A stretch of 64,000 nt of DNA from Evansella sp041820985 (GTDB lineage Bacteria > Bacillota > Bacilli > Bacillales > Salisediminibacteriaceae), in assembly GCF_041820985.1 (NCBI RefSeq), contig NZ_JBGUAU010000023.1:1-64000 (forward strand), read 5' to 3'. This document shows positions 16,415 to 25,600 of this stretch, one piece after another (positions within the stretch are counted from its first letter, which is position 1; every line of letters begins with the position of its first letter). The notes below the pieces were generated by a model. That model saw only the letters and a program-made list of their open reading frames with translations. It was not told where the DNA came from and made no database searches. The position numbers were made by a program, and so were the translations under genes.

Positions 16415-17215
16415 TCAACCTCCTTGTACAATCAATTGTTTTCTAGCGACCATCCAAAGCAATTGAATCGGAATAATTAAAAATAAAGACCAAAAAAGTT
16501 GAATACCTAACGCTGAATATACCTCCGCACCTACAAAACCTTCCGTAAAAATCATCGAAGGAATATAGCTGATCGCCTGAAACGGTAGAAAGCCCATAAT
16601 ATCCTGCGCCCATAGGGGATAAAACGAGATTGGCAAGAGCAAACCTGAGAACAAATCAATGATTACCCGTTTTCCACGAATCAAACCAGTATTATATAGA
16701 AGGAAAAAAGTTAAAATCCCTGTCAGAAGGTTCAATTGCGTGTTCACAATAAAGGCGAATATTATCGACACGAAGAATAATATCCATACATTTAAGCTAT
16801 TGGAAAAATCGATAGGAAAAGCTAACCAGATAATGACCATCCCTGGAACGGAGAAAAAGAGTAATCGAAACAAGCCTTCTCCTAACCCCTGCATTGTTTT
16901 CACACCAAGGTAGTGATACGGGCGAATCATTTCGATTGCCACTTTTCCCTCTTGAATTTCGTTCGCAATTTCTCGATCAATATTATTAAAATAAAATGCC
17001 CGAGCCATCCACGCAACCGCTACGTACGTCGTCATTTGGCTCACACTCATGCCTGCAATATTATCCTGCGCCCCATAAATCGCTTGCCATAAAAAATAAT
17101 ACGCACCTATATTAATAGAATAAATTAAAATCCCACTATAATAATTCGTCCGGTACGCAAGCATCATCAGAAACCGGATTCGGATCATTTCTAAGTACAA
17201 AGATACATTACCCAT
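16415..17215 (-). CDS. ABC-2 family permease, first subunit
   Basis: A 266-residue permease with six transmembrane helices, resembling its downstream partner: MIRIRFLMMLAYRTNYYSG at the N-terminus and ANEIQEGKVAIEMIRPYHY in the cytosolic loop. ATG at 17215 has GAAGGGA 7 nt upstream and overlaps the ATPase stop by 8 nt, a sign of coupled translation. The two permeases probably form a heterodimer around the ATPase dimer (family inference). Confidence 0.87.
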   Translation of the reverse strand: MGNVSLYLEMIRIRFLMMLAYRTNYYSGILIYSINIGAYYFLWQAIYGAQDNIAGMSVSQMTTYVAVAWMARAFYFNNIDREIANEIQEGKVAIEMIRPYHYLGVKTMQGLGEGLFRLLFFSVPGMVIIWLAFPIDFSNSLNVWILFFVSIIFAFIVNTQLNLLTGILTFFLLYNTGLIRGKRVIIDLFSGLLLPISFYPLWAQDIMGFLPFQAISYIPSMIFTEGFVGAEVYSALGIQLFWSLFLIIPIQLLWMVARKQLIVQGG

Positions 17216-18218
17216 GATTGATCCCTTCTTCATAAATATTTCTTATTATTTCTTCGGTGGAGACTCGATTTATCTTCACATCGGAAATAGAATGATGCAG
17301 CATCACCTGACTCATTAACTTGGAAATCGCATCATCATCTCCATCGATCATCGCAATCCACTGATTCTCCCGTTCTCCACAACGCCATTTTACATCGAAG
17401 TGAGTACTCACTTCCTCCAATTGAGATTTCTCCACCGCATGTTGAAACTCGAAATGGACTTGCTTTCCTTCTACCCAATTTTTCTGAAGCTCATCCAAAC
17501 GCCCATCATAAATAATACTTCCTTCATCTAATAGGACAACCCGTTCACACAGCGCTTCAATGTCCGCTAAATCATGAGTCGTAAGTAAAATAGTCGTTTT
17601 GTATTTTCTGTTTATTTCTTTTAGAAAACCACGAATCTTCATTTTTACAAGAACATCAAGTCCAATCGTTGGCTCGTCTAAAAATAATAACGGTGGATTG
17701 TGAATGAGTGCTGCTGCCAATTCACAGCGCATCCGCTGACCTAAGGACAACTTCCTGACCGGCTTATCTAACAACGGGCCAATTTCTAACGTTTCAATGA
17801 CTTCCTTCATATGAGTATCGTAGTCTTCATCCGAAACCTTATAAACTTTTTTCAAAAGGCGAAACGATTCTTGTACCGCAATATCCCACCAAAGCTGCGA
17901 TCTTTGTCCGAAAACTACGCCAATCGTTTGGACAAACTTCTCTCTTTCCTTATGAGGGTTCATCCCATTTACCATAACCTCTCCCGAAGTTGGCGTCAGA
18001 ATGCCAGTAAGCATCTTGATAGTGGTGGACTTCCCTGCACCATTTTCACCAATATAGCCAACCATCTCCCCTTGCTTCACTTGAAGGGATATATCATCAA
18101 CCGCACGTAGTATTTTATAATTTCTCGTAAAAAGGTCGCGAAACGCTCCTTTTAAACCAGAACGACTAGAATACGATGTAAACTCTTTACGAAGATCCTT
18201 AACCTCAATCACATTCAT
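17208..18218 (-). CDS. ABC transporter ATP-binding protein, ABC-2 exporter type
   Basis: A 336-residue ATPase. An N-terminal extension (FTSYSSRSGLKGAFRDLFTRNYK) is characteristic of the ATPases paired with DUF990-type permeases. Walker A is GENGAGKST, the signature LSLGQ, Walker B LLFLDEPTIGLD and the H-loop LTTHD. A C-terminal domain of about 90 residues follows. ATG is preceded by GAGGAGGGTGACAA. It is the first gene of the three-gene operon and is divergent from gsaB, with a 21-bp repeat array between them. Confidence 0.93.
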   Translation of the reverse strand: MNVIEVKDLRKEFTSYSSRSGLKGAFRDLFTRNYKILRAVDDISLQVKQGEMVGYIGENGAGKSTTIKMLTGILTPTSGEVMVNGMNPHKEREKFVQTIGVVFGQRSQLWWDIAVQESFRLLKKVYKVSDEDYDTHMKEVIETLEIGPLLDKPVRKLSLGQRMRCELAAALIHNPPLLFLDEPTIGLDVLVKMKIRGFLKEINRKYKTTILLTTHDLADIEALCERVVLLDEGSIIYDGRLDELQKNWVEGKQVHFEFQHAVEKSQLEEVSTHFDVKWRCGERENQWIAMIDGDDDAISKLMSQVMLHHSISDVKINRVSTEEIIRNIYEEGINHG

Positions 18219-18356
18219 TTGTCACCCTCCTCTGATTACAACGATAATAGTTTACCGAAACGAAGGACTTTGAGCAATAATTAGATAATGGAGTTTTTTT
18301 GAAAAATGTTTTGGGTAATTAATGAGGTTTTGGTTCTAATTTTGAGGGGGAGCGGT

Positions 18357-18738
18357 AATATATGTGCGGGTTTGCGCGATATATGTGCGAATTCAAGGAT
18401 TATATGTGCGAAATTCTGATTATATGTGCGGATCGCGCAAATATATGTGCACTTTCCGAATTTAGAAGGGAGAACCGCTCTCTCGCTTGTTCGTGGTTTA
18501 CGATTCATCATGATTATTACGCAGAACTACTATACTTACCTAAATCTTGTTCCCCAGTCCTGTACCGTCCTCCCTAAAAAAACAAAATTTGCTTTTTTTA
18601 ATGAAACAAAAAATATATGTGCGGGTTTGGCAATTTTATGTGCGGGTTGAACGAATATATGTGCGGGTTCACGGAATATATGTGCGATTTTCAACAATAT
18701 ATGTGCGAATTCCCCCATTATATGTGCGAATCCCCACT
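18357..18738. repeat. 21-bp phased repeat array in two blocks (5 + 6 units)
   Basis: The motif WTATATGTGCG recurs every 20-21 bp at 18357-18458 (5 units) and 18611-18738 (6 units), separated by about 150 bp of unrelated sequence. The other half of each unit varies. On the minus strand the 21-bp period reads as a heptad (xAHIxxx), but 20-bp units in the first block break that frame, so coding is unlikely. The array fills the divergent space between an ABC exporter operon and gsaB. Confidence 0.9.
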
Positions 18739-18854
18739 TCTGCCCTTGCTCCCCTCCCTCCCCTGTAACGCACCTACACACCCGATTTCCCCATCCCCCT
18801 CGCAAAATGTTACAATGTGAAAGGATGAACTAGGAAGAAGGAGGATTTCCCAAA

Positions 18855-20150
18855 ATGAACTTTTCAAATTCTGAACGATTATACGGAGATGCGTTAGATG
18901 TGATTTTAGGTGGAGTGAACAGTCCATCGCGTTCCTATAAAGCGGTTGGCGGTGGCTCCCCTGTTTTCATGAAAAAAGCAAAAGGAGCGTACTTCTGGGA
19001 TGAGGATGACAACAAGTACATAGATTACCTTGCAGCATACGGACCAATCATTACTGGACATGCCCACCCACATATTACAAAAGCGATCCAAGAGGCAGCC
19101 GAAGATGGAATATTATACGGTACACCTACTATTTATGAAAATAAGTTTGCAAACATGATCCGCGAAGCAATTCCATCCATGGAACGAATTCGCTTTGTAA
19201 ATTCCGGTACAGAAGCTGTGATGACAACGATTCGTGTTGCACGTGCTTATACTGGTCGAGACAAGATCATTAAATTTGCTGGATGCTACCACGGACACTC
19301 GGATCTTGTACTCGTAGCCGCAGGATCAGGCCCGTCAACTCTAGGGAATCCAGACTCTGCAGGAGTACCAAAAAGTATTGCTCAAGAAGTAATTACTGTA
19401 CCTTTTAATGACATAGACAGCTTCCAAGAGGCGATAAATCATTGGGGCGATCAAATTGCTGGAGTGCTTGTGGAACCGATCGTAGGAAACTTTGGTATCG
19501 TAGAGCCTGAGCCTGGTTTTCTCCAACAAATAAACGATATTTCCCATAAGGCTGGTGCTCTCGTAATCTATGACGAAGTAATCACTGCATTCCGCTTCAT
19601 GTACGGTGGTGCACAGAACCTTCTCGGTGTAGAGCCTGATATTACTGCGCTTGGAAAAATAATCGGCGGCGGTTTACCAATCGGTGCTTATGGTGGAAGA
19701 AAAGAAATTATGGAGCAGGTTGCCCCACTCGGCCCAGCGTATCAAGCTGGTACAATGGCTGGTAACCCAGCGTCGATCAGGTCAGGAATTGCGTGTCTCG
19801 AAGTGCTAAAAGAAGAAGGCCTTTACGACCGCCTAGACAAGCATGGAGCAACTCTCGAAAAAGGAATACTCGATGCAGCACAAACGTATAATATCCCTAT
19901 CTCCATTAACCGATTAAAAGGTGCTCTAACTATCTATTTCGGTGTGGAGAATGTTCGAAACTACGACGATGCAGAAGCCTCCAATGGAGAGCTATTCGCA
20001 TATTTTTTCAGAGAAATGTTGAAGCAAGGTATTAACTTAGCTCCCTCCAAATATGAAGCATGGTTTTTAACCATTGCACACACGAATGAGGATATCGACC
20101 AAACTTTAAAAGCAGTTACTTCTGTTTTCTCTAATTGGAAAAATGCATAA
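18855..20150 (+). CDS. gsaB: glutamate-1-semialdehyde 2,1-aminomutase, GsaB type
   Basis: A 431-residue PLP-dependent class III aminotransferase-fold enzyme that converts glutamate-1-semialdehyde to 5-aminolevulinate for tetrapyrrole synthesis. Motifs: GGVNSPSRSYKAV near the N-terminus, FVNSGTEAVMTTIRVAR, CYHGHSD, YDEVITAFR, and the PLP lysine in ALGKIIGGGLPIGAYGG. ATG follows AAGGAGG by about 11 nt. Its neighbourhood (bcp, perR, ygaE within this window) identifies the ygaE-linked gsaB/hemL2 copy of B. subtilis rather than hemL of the hem operon. Monocistronic with its own terminator. Confidence 0.96.
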   Translation: MNFSNSERLYGDALDVILGGVNSPSRSYKAVGGGSPVFMKKAKGAYFWDEDDNKYIDYLAAYGPIITGHAHPHITKAIQEAAEDGILYGTPTIYENKFANMIREAIPSMERIRFVNSGTEAVMTTIRVARAYTGRDKIIKFAGCYHGHSDLVLVAAGSGPSTLGNPDSAGVPKSIAQEVITVPFNDIDSFQEAINHWGDQIAGVLVEPIVGNFGIVEPEPGFLQQINDISHKAGALVIYDEVITAFRFMYGGAQNLLGVEPDITALGKIIGGGLPIGAYGGRKEIMEQVAPLGPAYQAGTMAGNPASIRSGIACLEVLKEEGLYDRLDKHGATLEKGILDAAQTYNIPISINRLKGALTIYFGVENVRNYDDAEASNGELFAYFFREMLKQGINLAPSKYEAWFLTIAHTNEDIDQTLKAVTSVFSNWKNA

Positions 20151-20164
20151 ATATACATTCTACA

Positions 20165-20200
20165 GAAATGGATGTGTTCACAAAACATCCATTTCTTTTC
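20165..20200 (+). terminator. terminator of gsaB
   Basis: GAAATGGATGT and ACATCCATTTC form an 11-bp stem with a 9-nt loop, followed by TTTTCC. It starts 15 nt after the gsaB stop. Confidence 0.85.
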
Positions 20201-20270
20201 CACCAATCCTATTGTAAACGCTTGCATAAACATCCCGTTTTCTATTCCTTTATTTTCTATCCCGCATCCA

Positions 20271-20300
20271 TTGTATGTTCTATCCGTTTTATTGTATAAT
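20271..20300 (+). promoter_or_regulatory. probable promoter of the glutamate synthase gene
   Basis: TTGTAT (20271-20276), an 18-bp spacer and a perfect TATAAT (20295-20300). This leaves a leader of about 130 nt before the TTG start at 20440. The leader contains a possible small hairpin (GTAATT/AATTAC), but I cannot identify a known riboswitch or TnrA/GltC site. Confidence 0.6.
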
Positions 20301-20439
20301 TAATTGATCTTTCTTATCAAAAATGGTAAGGTAGTAAGTAATTCTGATAATTCTGTAATTACGGAGTAGTCTTGCGAAAATTTGTGAGATTATCTTCCGA
20401 AGAATATATTACTAGATTCTTTTTAGGAGGTGGGTCAGG

Positions 20440-23400
20440 TTGACAAATCTGACAAAGAACAATAACAAACTGATCCAATCATTTCGAGGCGCGACGAAGC
20501 TTGAGCATGATAGTTGTGGAATTGTAGCTTTTATTGAAAAAGAAAATAAGCCTACAAAAGATAACATTGACAATACGATTCAAGCTTTAGTAAAGATGAA
20601 CCACCGAGCTGGGTTCATTAATGAAGAAGGTGACGGTGTTGGTATTCATATCGACGTCCCTAAAGCTCTATGGAAAAAGAAGCTAGAAACAGAAAACATT
20701 ACTGCTGACTACGTAGAAAACGAAACATTTACTGTTGGTCATTTCTTCATTGACCAAGACCATGACGTTGCTAAGATTCAAGAAGAAGTTCGTACGAAGT
20801 TATCTGCAAAAGGACTAACTCTTGTTTTCGAAAGCACAGATGTTACAAATAGTAATGCATTAGGTCCAATTGCACTAAAGGCTGAACCTGTATTCTGGCA
20901 GGTTGCGCTTGTAGGAAACAATGTTCCTGCTGAAACACTATCTTCAACATTATTTGATTTAACAGTTGAAATTGAAGAAAACACTGCAATCCACGTAGCT
21001 TCTTTAAGTCAAGACCATGCTGTTTACAAAGTAATGGGTGCAGGAGATATTCTTCCTAGGTTTTACAATGATTTAGCGGATCCACTTGTGGCATCTACTG
21101 CTACTTTAGGACACAACCGTTATTCAACAAATACACTATCCAATTTCTTCCGTGTACAACCATTTAGTGTAATTGGACATAATGGAGAAATTAACACGAT
21201 TGCAAAGCTTCGTGATGAAGCAGAAATGCTTGGAGTACCATTAGTTGATGGTGGAAGTGACTCTCAAGACTTAAATAGAGTACTAGATACTTTCATTTCT
21301 AGACATAATTTATCTCTATTTGAAGCAATGGAAGTTGTTTTCCCACCTATCGTTAACGAAATTAAGAAGTTCCCAAGCCATTTGAAAGATTTATATAGTT
21401 ATATTCGTGAAGCATGGGGTCATTTTGCACAAGGACCTGCTGGTATTATTTCTCGCTATGGAAAAGAAGCTGTATTTAGTGTAGACGCATTAGGCTTACG
21501 TCCTGTTTGGATGCTTACAACTGAAACGAGCTATGCATTCTCTTCTGAGCAAGGTATCTTTACTTCAGATCATTATTTAGCTGAACCAAAACCATTAGCT
21601 CCCGGGGAAAAAGTTGGTCTTTTCCGAAATGAAGAAGGTGTTATCGATGTTTTCTGGCATGATGACCTTCAAGAAGAAGTATACAAACGTATGTCTGATC
21701 GTTTAGAAATTACGGATGCACGTAAACGTTTATCTACAAGCCTAAATACACCAGCTGAAGCTAGCAAATTCCAGCAAGTAGTGAACAACTCTGTTTATGC
21801 TGCAAACGGATGGGATCGCGAGCACATTCAATTAATTGAACAAATGGCGGAAAAAGGTGTCGAGCCTATCCGTTCATTAGGGCATGATGCACCATTAGCA
21901 GCCCTTCATCCAGGTAGAAAAAATGTTGCTGACTTTATTAAAGAAAGTGTTGCGGTTGTTACAAACCCTGCGATTGATAGAGATAGAGAAATGGAGCACT
22001 TCTCTACACGTGTAGTTATCGGTAAGCGTCCATCTCTATTTAACAAGGAATCTTTGAAAACTATCGTTCAGCTTGAATCCCCACTTATCGGTGAAGGGAT
22101 TACTGGTAAAGCTATAGAGGCAGATTCAAACCAACCTTCTTATGAAGGATTACTAGCTTTATATGAAAATGCAAACGAAGCTCACATCCTTGAAATGGTT
22201 CGTTTCGAAGATGAATCTGTAGAAGATGCTTTAAAACGTTTGAACAGTGAAGCAAGTAAAGCCATCGATGAAGGAAAAACATTCTTAGTTTTTGATGACC
22301 AAGGAACTCACACAGACAATAAATACTGGATAGATCCACATCTAGCAATTTCTTCTGTGGACCAAGGGTTAACTCACGAAGAAAAGCGTCGAGAGTGTTC
22401 ATTCGTACTTCGTTCCGGAAGCATCCGTTCTCTACATGACATCGCTGTTGTATTCGGATTAGGTGCAGACTTAATTCACCCATATGTAATGTTCTCAAGT
22501 GTAGTAGATCAAGACGGTGCTCCAGCTGTAAAACTATATAGTGCGTTAAACAAAGGATTAGAAAAAGTTATTTCTACTATCGGTATTCATGAGTTACGTG
22601 GTTATGGTCGCCTCTTCTCTTCTATCGGTTTAAATGATGAGATTGCTGACGAACTTAATATCGTTAACTTCCTTGGTGGAAAAGAGTTAAGCTATAATTT
22701 TGAACAAATGAAAGAAGATAGTGTTGCTCGTAAAGAGGAATATAATAACGATAAAGCAAGACCAGGGAAAACGTTCCATATCTTCCCACGTCTATGGAAA
22801 GCATTAGGCGACTTAGCATCTGGTCGCGGAGATTACGATCAATTCCGTGAAAAATTACAAGAACAAGAAGATAAGAATCCGATTAGCATTCGTCATTTAA
22901 CGAAGCTAAAATCAGTTGAATCTAATGTGAAACCAGAAGATGTTGATGTGAGTGTTAACAAACATGATCTTCCATTCATGATTAGTTCCATGAGCTTCGG
23001 TTCTCAAAATGAGACTGCTTTCCGTGCCTATGCTGAAGCTGCTGATCGTTTAAACATGATTAGCTTCAACGGTGAAGGTGGAGAAATCAAAGATATGTTA
23101 GGTAAATACCCGAATACTCGCGGACAGCAAATTGCTTCTGGACGTTTTGGGGTAAACGTGGAATTAGTAAACTCTACGAACCTACTTGAAATTAAAATTG
23201 GTCAAGGTGCAAAACCAGGTGAAGGTGGACACTTACCAGGTTCGAAAGTAACAGATAAGGTTGCAGCTGCTCGTAATGCTACAACCGGATCTGATTTAAT
23301 TTCACCATCAAATAACCATGATATTTACTCTATTGAAGACTTAGCTCAAATCATTACTGAGATCAAAACTGCCAATGACCAAGCGAAAGTTTGTGTAAAG

Positions 23401-24939
23401 GTACCTATCGTGCCTAACATCGGTACCATTGCAGTTGGTGTTGCAAAAGCTGGCGCAGACTTCATTACATTAAGTGGTTTTGACGGAGGTACAGGTGCCG
23501 CACGTGTTCACGCACTTCAGCACGTTGGACTTCCAGCAGAGATCGGTGTAAAAGCTGCTCACTTTGCTCTTCTTGAATCAGGTCTTCGTGATAAAGTAGA
23601 AATCTGGGCTGATGGTGGAGTGAAGAGTGCATTAGATTCCATTAAACTAATGCTACTAGGTGCAAACCGTATTGGTTTCGGAACACTTTCTATGATCGCG
23701 GTAGGCTGTACAGCATGTCGTGGGTGTCACTTAGACACATGTCACGTTGGTATCGCTACTCAGATTGAATCAGAAGCACAAGCGAAAGAGCATGGCTTAC
23801 GTCGTTTCGTACCACGTGAATTTGATTTAGCTGTACAAGGATTAACAAACATGTTCACTGCCTTCGGGAAAGAATTACAAGCATTAACTGCTGCATTAGG
23901 CGTTAAACGTACGCAAGACTTAGTTGGTAGAGCTGATCTATTAGAAGCGATTGAAGGTCAAAGCTTCATGGACTTAACAGAGCTATTATCTACTCTTCCT
24001 GAACAAGAACTTGCAACATTTAAGTCAGTACCTAAAGTAGAAAAAGAAACTCCTCAATTAGCTCTTGCTGTTGGTGCAGAGTATTTAGATGGAAATGTAG
24101 AAGACCTAACTTCTTCTCGTGAGTATGAAGCAGTTACTGCTGAACAACGAGTGATTGGTAGCCGTGTTGCTTGTCACCGTGTTCGTGGAAAACTTGATGG
24201 ATCTTACCGTCAATTACCTGAGATCGACCTTAAGTATACAAAAGGTTCTATTCTTGGTAATGGACTTGGTGCTTACAACAGTGATGGGGTTAATATCCTT
24301 ATCAATGGTGGTGCACAAGATGGTGTTGGAAAAACATCGTTCGGTGGCTCGTTCAAGATTTTCAAAGCAAAAGGTCGTCATGGTCAGTTCATCAATGGTT
24401 CTGTTGGTAAAGGTGCTGGATACGGTGCTCAAAAAGGACTATTTATTATTCAAGGAAATGCTGACGCTCGTGCTGGTATCCGTTTATCTGGTGCAGACAT
24501 GATCTTCGGTGGGCGCATTACTCAGCCTCTTGAAAAAGGCCGTGACTATAACATTGGTATTCATTCAAATATCAAAGGTTTCGCGTTCGAATATATGACA
24601 AATGGTAGAGGTCTTGTTCTTGGAGATCCAGGTCCATGGATTTGTGCTGGTATGACAGGTGGAGTTGTTTACTTACGTCAAGACGACAAAATGGGTCTTG
24701 ATAAAGAAGCCCTTTACACTCGTATCGCAAAAGGTGCAAAAGTAGCACTCGAATCATTATCAGAAAAAGGATTGGCTGATGTTACTGAATTATTAACAAC
24801 GTATTTGACTGATTTGAAAAACCAAGGTCAAGACGAAGAAGTTGCAGTTATCGAAGAATTACTAAAAGATCCTGCAGCGAACTTCCTACAAGTTGTTCCT
24901 GAAAAAGAACAAGCAGATCCTTCTGTATCTACAGAGTAA
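20440..24939 (+). CDS. gltB: glutamate synthase, large subunit
   Basis: A 1499-residue enzyme that makes two glutamates from glutamine and 2-oxoglutarate (named gltA in B. subtilis). The N-terminal class II amidotransferase domain begins at Cys26 (HDSCGIVAF) after a 25-residue propeptide. The FMN/synthase domain spans about residues 830-1200 (FNGEGGEIKDML, GQGAKPGEGGHLPG, LSGFDGGTGAA). Cluster cysteines lie in CTACRGCHLDTC, with the C-x5-C-x4-C spacing plus one extra Cys, followed by HVGIATQ instead of the usual PVGIATQ. A C-terminal GXGXG domain follows. Start is TTG after TAGGAGG. No small subunit (gltD-type) gene is adjacent. Confidence 0.93.
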   Translation: MTNLTKNNNKLIQSFRGATKLEHDSCGIVAFIEKENKPTKDNIDNTIQALVKMNHRAGFINEEGDGVGIHIDVPKALWKKKLETENITADYVENETFTVGHFFIDQDHDVAKIQEEVRTKLSAKGLTLVFESTDVTNSNALGPIALKAEPVFWQVALVGNNVPAETLSSTLFDLTVEIEENTAIHVASLSQDHAVYKVMGAGDILPRFYNDLADPLVASTATLGHNRYSTNTLSNFFRVQPFSVIGHNGEINTIAKLRDEAEMLGVPLVDGGSDSQDLNRVLDTFISRHNLSLFEAMEVVFPPIVNEIKKFPSHLKDLYSYIREAWGHFAQGPAGIISRYGKEAVFSVDALGLRPVWMLTTETSYAFSSEQGIFTSDHYLAEPKPLAPGEKVGLFRNEEGVIDVFWHDDLQEEVYKRMSDRLEITDARKRLSTSLNTPAEASKFQQVVNNSVYAANGWDREHIQLIEQMAEKGVEPIRSLGHDAPLAALHPGRKNVADFIKESVAVVTNPAIDRDREMEHFSTRVVIGKRPSLFNKESLKTIVQLESPLIGEGITGKAIEADSNQPSYEGLLALYENANEAHILEMVRFEDESVEDALKRLNSEASKAIDEGKTFLVFDDQGTHTDNKYWIDPHLAISSVDQGLTHEEKRRECSFVLRSGSIRSLHDIAVVFGLGADLIHPYVMFSSVVDQDGAPAVKLYSALNKGLEKVISTIGIHELRGYGRLFSSIGLNDEIADELNIVNFLGGKELSYNFEQMKEDSVARKEEYNNDKARPGKTFHIFPRLWKALGDLASGRGDYDQFREKLQEQEDKNPISIRHLTKLKSVESNVKPEDVDVSVNKHDLPFMISSMSFGSQNETAFRAYAEAADRLNMISFNGEGGEIKDMLGKYPNTRGQQIASGRFGVNVELVNSTNLLEIKIGQGAKPGEGGHLPGSKVTDKVAAARNATTGSDLISPSNNHDIYSIEDLAQIITEIKTANDQAKVCVKVPIVPNIGTIAVGVAKAGADFITLSGFDGGTGAARVHALQHVGLPAEIGVKAAHFALLESGLRDKVEIWADGGVKSALDSIKLMLLGANRIGFGTLSMIAVGCTACRGCHLDTCHVGIATQIESEAQAKEHGLRRFVPREFDLAVQGLTNMFTAFGKELQALTAALGVKRTQDLVGRADLLEAIEGQSFMDLTELLSTLPEQELATFKSVPKVEKETPQLALAVGAEYLDGNVEDLTSSREYEAVTAEQRVIGSRVACHRVRGKLDGSYRQLPEIDLKYTKGSILGNGLGAYNSDGVNILINGGAQDGVGKTSFGGSFKIFKAKGRHGQFINGSVGKGAGYGAQKGLFIIQGNADARAGIRLSGADMIFGGRITQPLEKGRDYNIGIHSNIKGFAFEYMTNGRGLVLGDPGPWICAGMTGGVVYLRQDDKMGLDKEALYTRIAKGAKVALESLSEKGLADVTELLTTYLTDLKNQGQDEEVAVIEELLKDPAANFLQVVPEKEQADPSVSTE

Positions 24940-24949
24940 GATTATCCAG

Positions 24950-24984
24950 AAACTCCCTTCTCTATCGAGTAAGGGAGTTTTTTT
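24950..24984 (+). terminator. terminator of the glutamate synthase gene
   Basis: AAACTCCCTT and AAGGGAGTTT form a 10-bp stem, directly followed by a T-run. It lies 10 nt after the stop codon. Confidence 0.92.
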
Positions 24985-25015
24985 CACGTTCGTTTATTGC
25001 TAAGGCTTGAGCGTA

Positions 25016-25140
25016 GGAAATATACGAAGACTCCGGCGGATGAAAAGGCAAGGGTGAGGTCTCAGGAGTGATTAAGCACTGGGCGGGTCACCAGGCGCTC
25101 GCGGCGGAAAAAGTATATATTCTAAGCGAATAGTTTTTGT
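25016..25140. repeat. degenerate Bacillaceae-type intergenic repeat (GACTCCGGCGG element)
   Basis: GAAGACTCCGGCGG, then GGTGAGGTCTCAGGAG and GGGCGGGTCACCAGGCGCTCGCGG, in the order of a GC-rich, structured intergenic repeat I recall as widespread in Bacillus genomes. The copy is diverged. It is GC-richer than its surroundings and has no convincing coding frame. Confidence 0.5.
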
Positions 25141-25249
25141 TCTGATTCCTCCCTGCATATCTCACTTTGTTCCAGCAAAGGATAGAAACTCCCTTCTTTT
25201 CATGTAACAGGTTTTTTACTTCAGAGGTGCAAACAAACCATTCGTAAGA

Positions 25250-25482
25250 AAAGCGCAAAGCGCCCCAATTCCGCCTAAAAGCAGCCCACGTCCTGTGGGC
25301 ACGGCGTCAAATCGACATCCTGTTTCCCACCGAAATGCAAATGTTCTGGACGAACGAAAAGCGGAATCCGCTTGCATATCTGCGAAGAAAAATGTTCTTT
25401 CAGTTGAAAAGTGCTTTTTACTTTTAATCGGTCAGAACCTTTGCACGAGCCGATGGCGCTTGGAGCTAGACAATTTTCAAAG
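25250..25482. repeat. Bacillaceae-type intergenic repeat with imperfect terminal inverted repeats
   Basis: The left end AGCGCAAAGCGCC and the right end GGCGCTTGGAGCTAGAC are imperfect inverted repeats about 230 bp apart. The right end GGCGCTTGGAGCTAGACAA is a sequence I recognise as common between Bacillus genes. There is no transposase and no coding evidence. With the repeat at 25016-25140 it accounts for most of the 24940-25600 gap. Confidence 0.5.
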
Positions 25483-25514
25483 TTCAAAAATTTTATACTT
25501 TCTCACCTTTTAAC

Positions 25515-25545
25515 AAAAAACAGATAGCTATCGCTACCTGCTTTT
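25515..25545 (-). terminator. terminator of the Bce-type operon
   Basis: On the minus strand CAGGTAGC and GCTATCTG form an 8-bp stem, followed by TTTTTTG. It lies about 60 nt after the permease stop. Confidence 0.8.
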
Positions 25546-25600
25546 ATTGATTTACTTAGTATTACTATTACGAAACGTTGTGAAATTAGTGTGTCAATCT

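Noticed and set aside
18536..18805. Heptad-repeat (xAHIxxx) protein
   Set aside because: No ribosome site, and the related block at 18357-18458 breaks the frame with 20-bp units; the repeat is better explained at DNA level.
20300..20440. Riboswitch or T-box in the glutamate synthase leader
   Set aside because: Only a weak 6-bp hairpin is visible; no T-box sequence, no terminator/antiterminator pair and no recognised aptamer core.
22112..22498. 128-residue frame antisense to the glutamate synthase gene
   Set aside because: Shadow frame within a well-supported coding region, without its own start signals.
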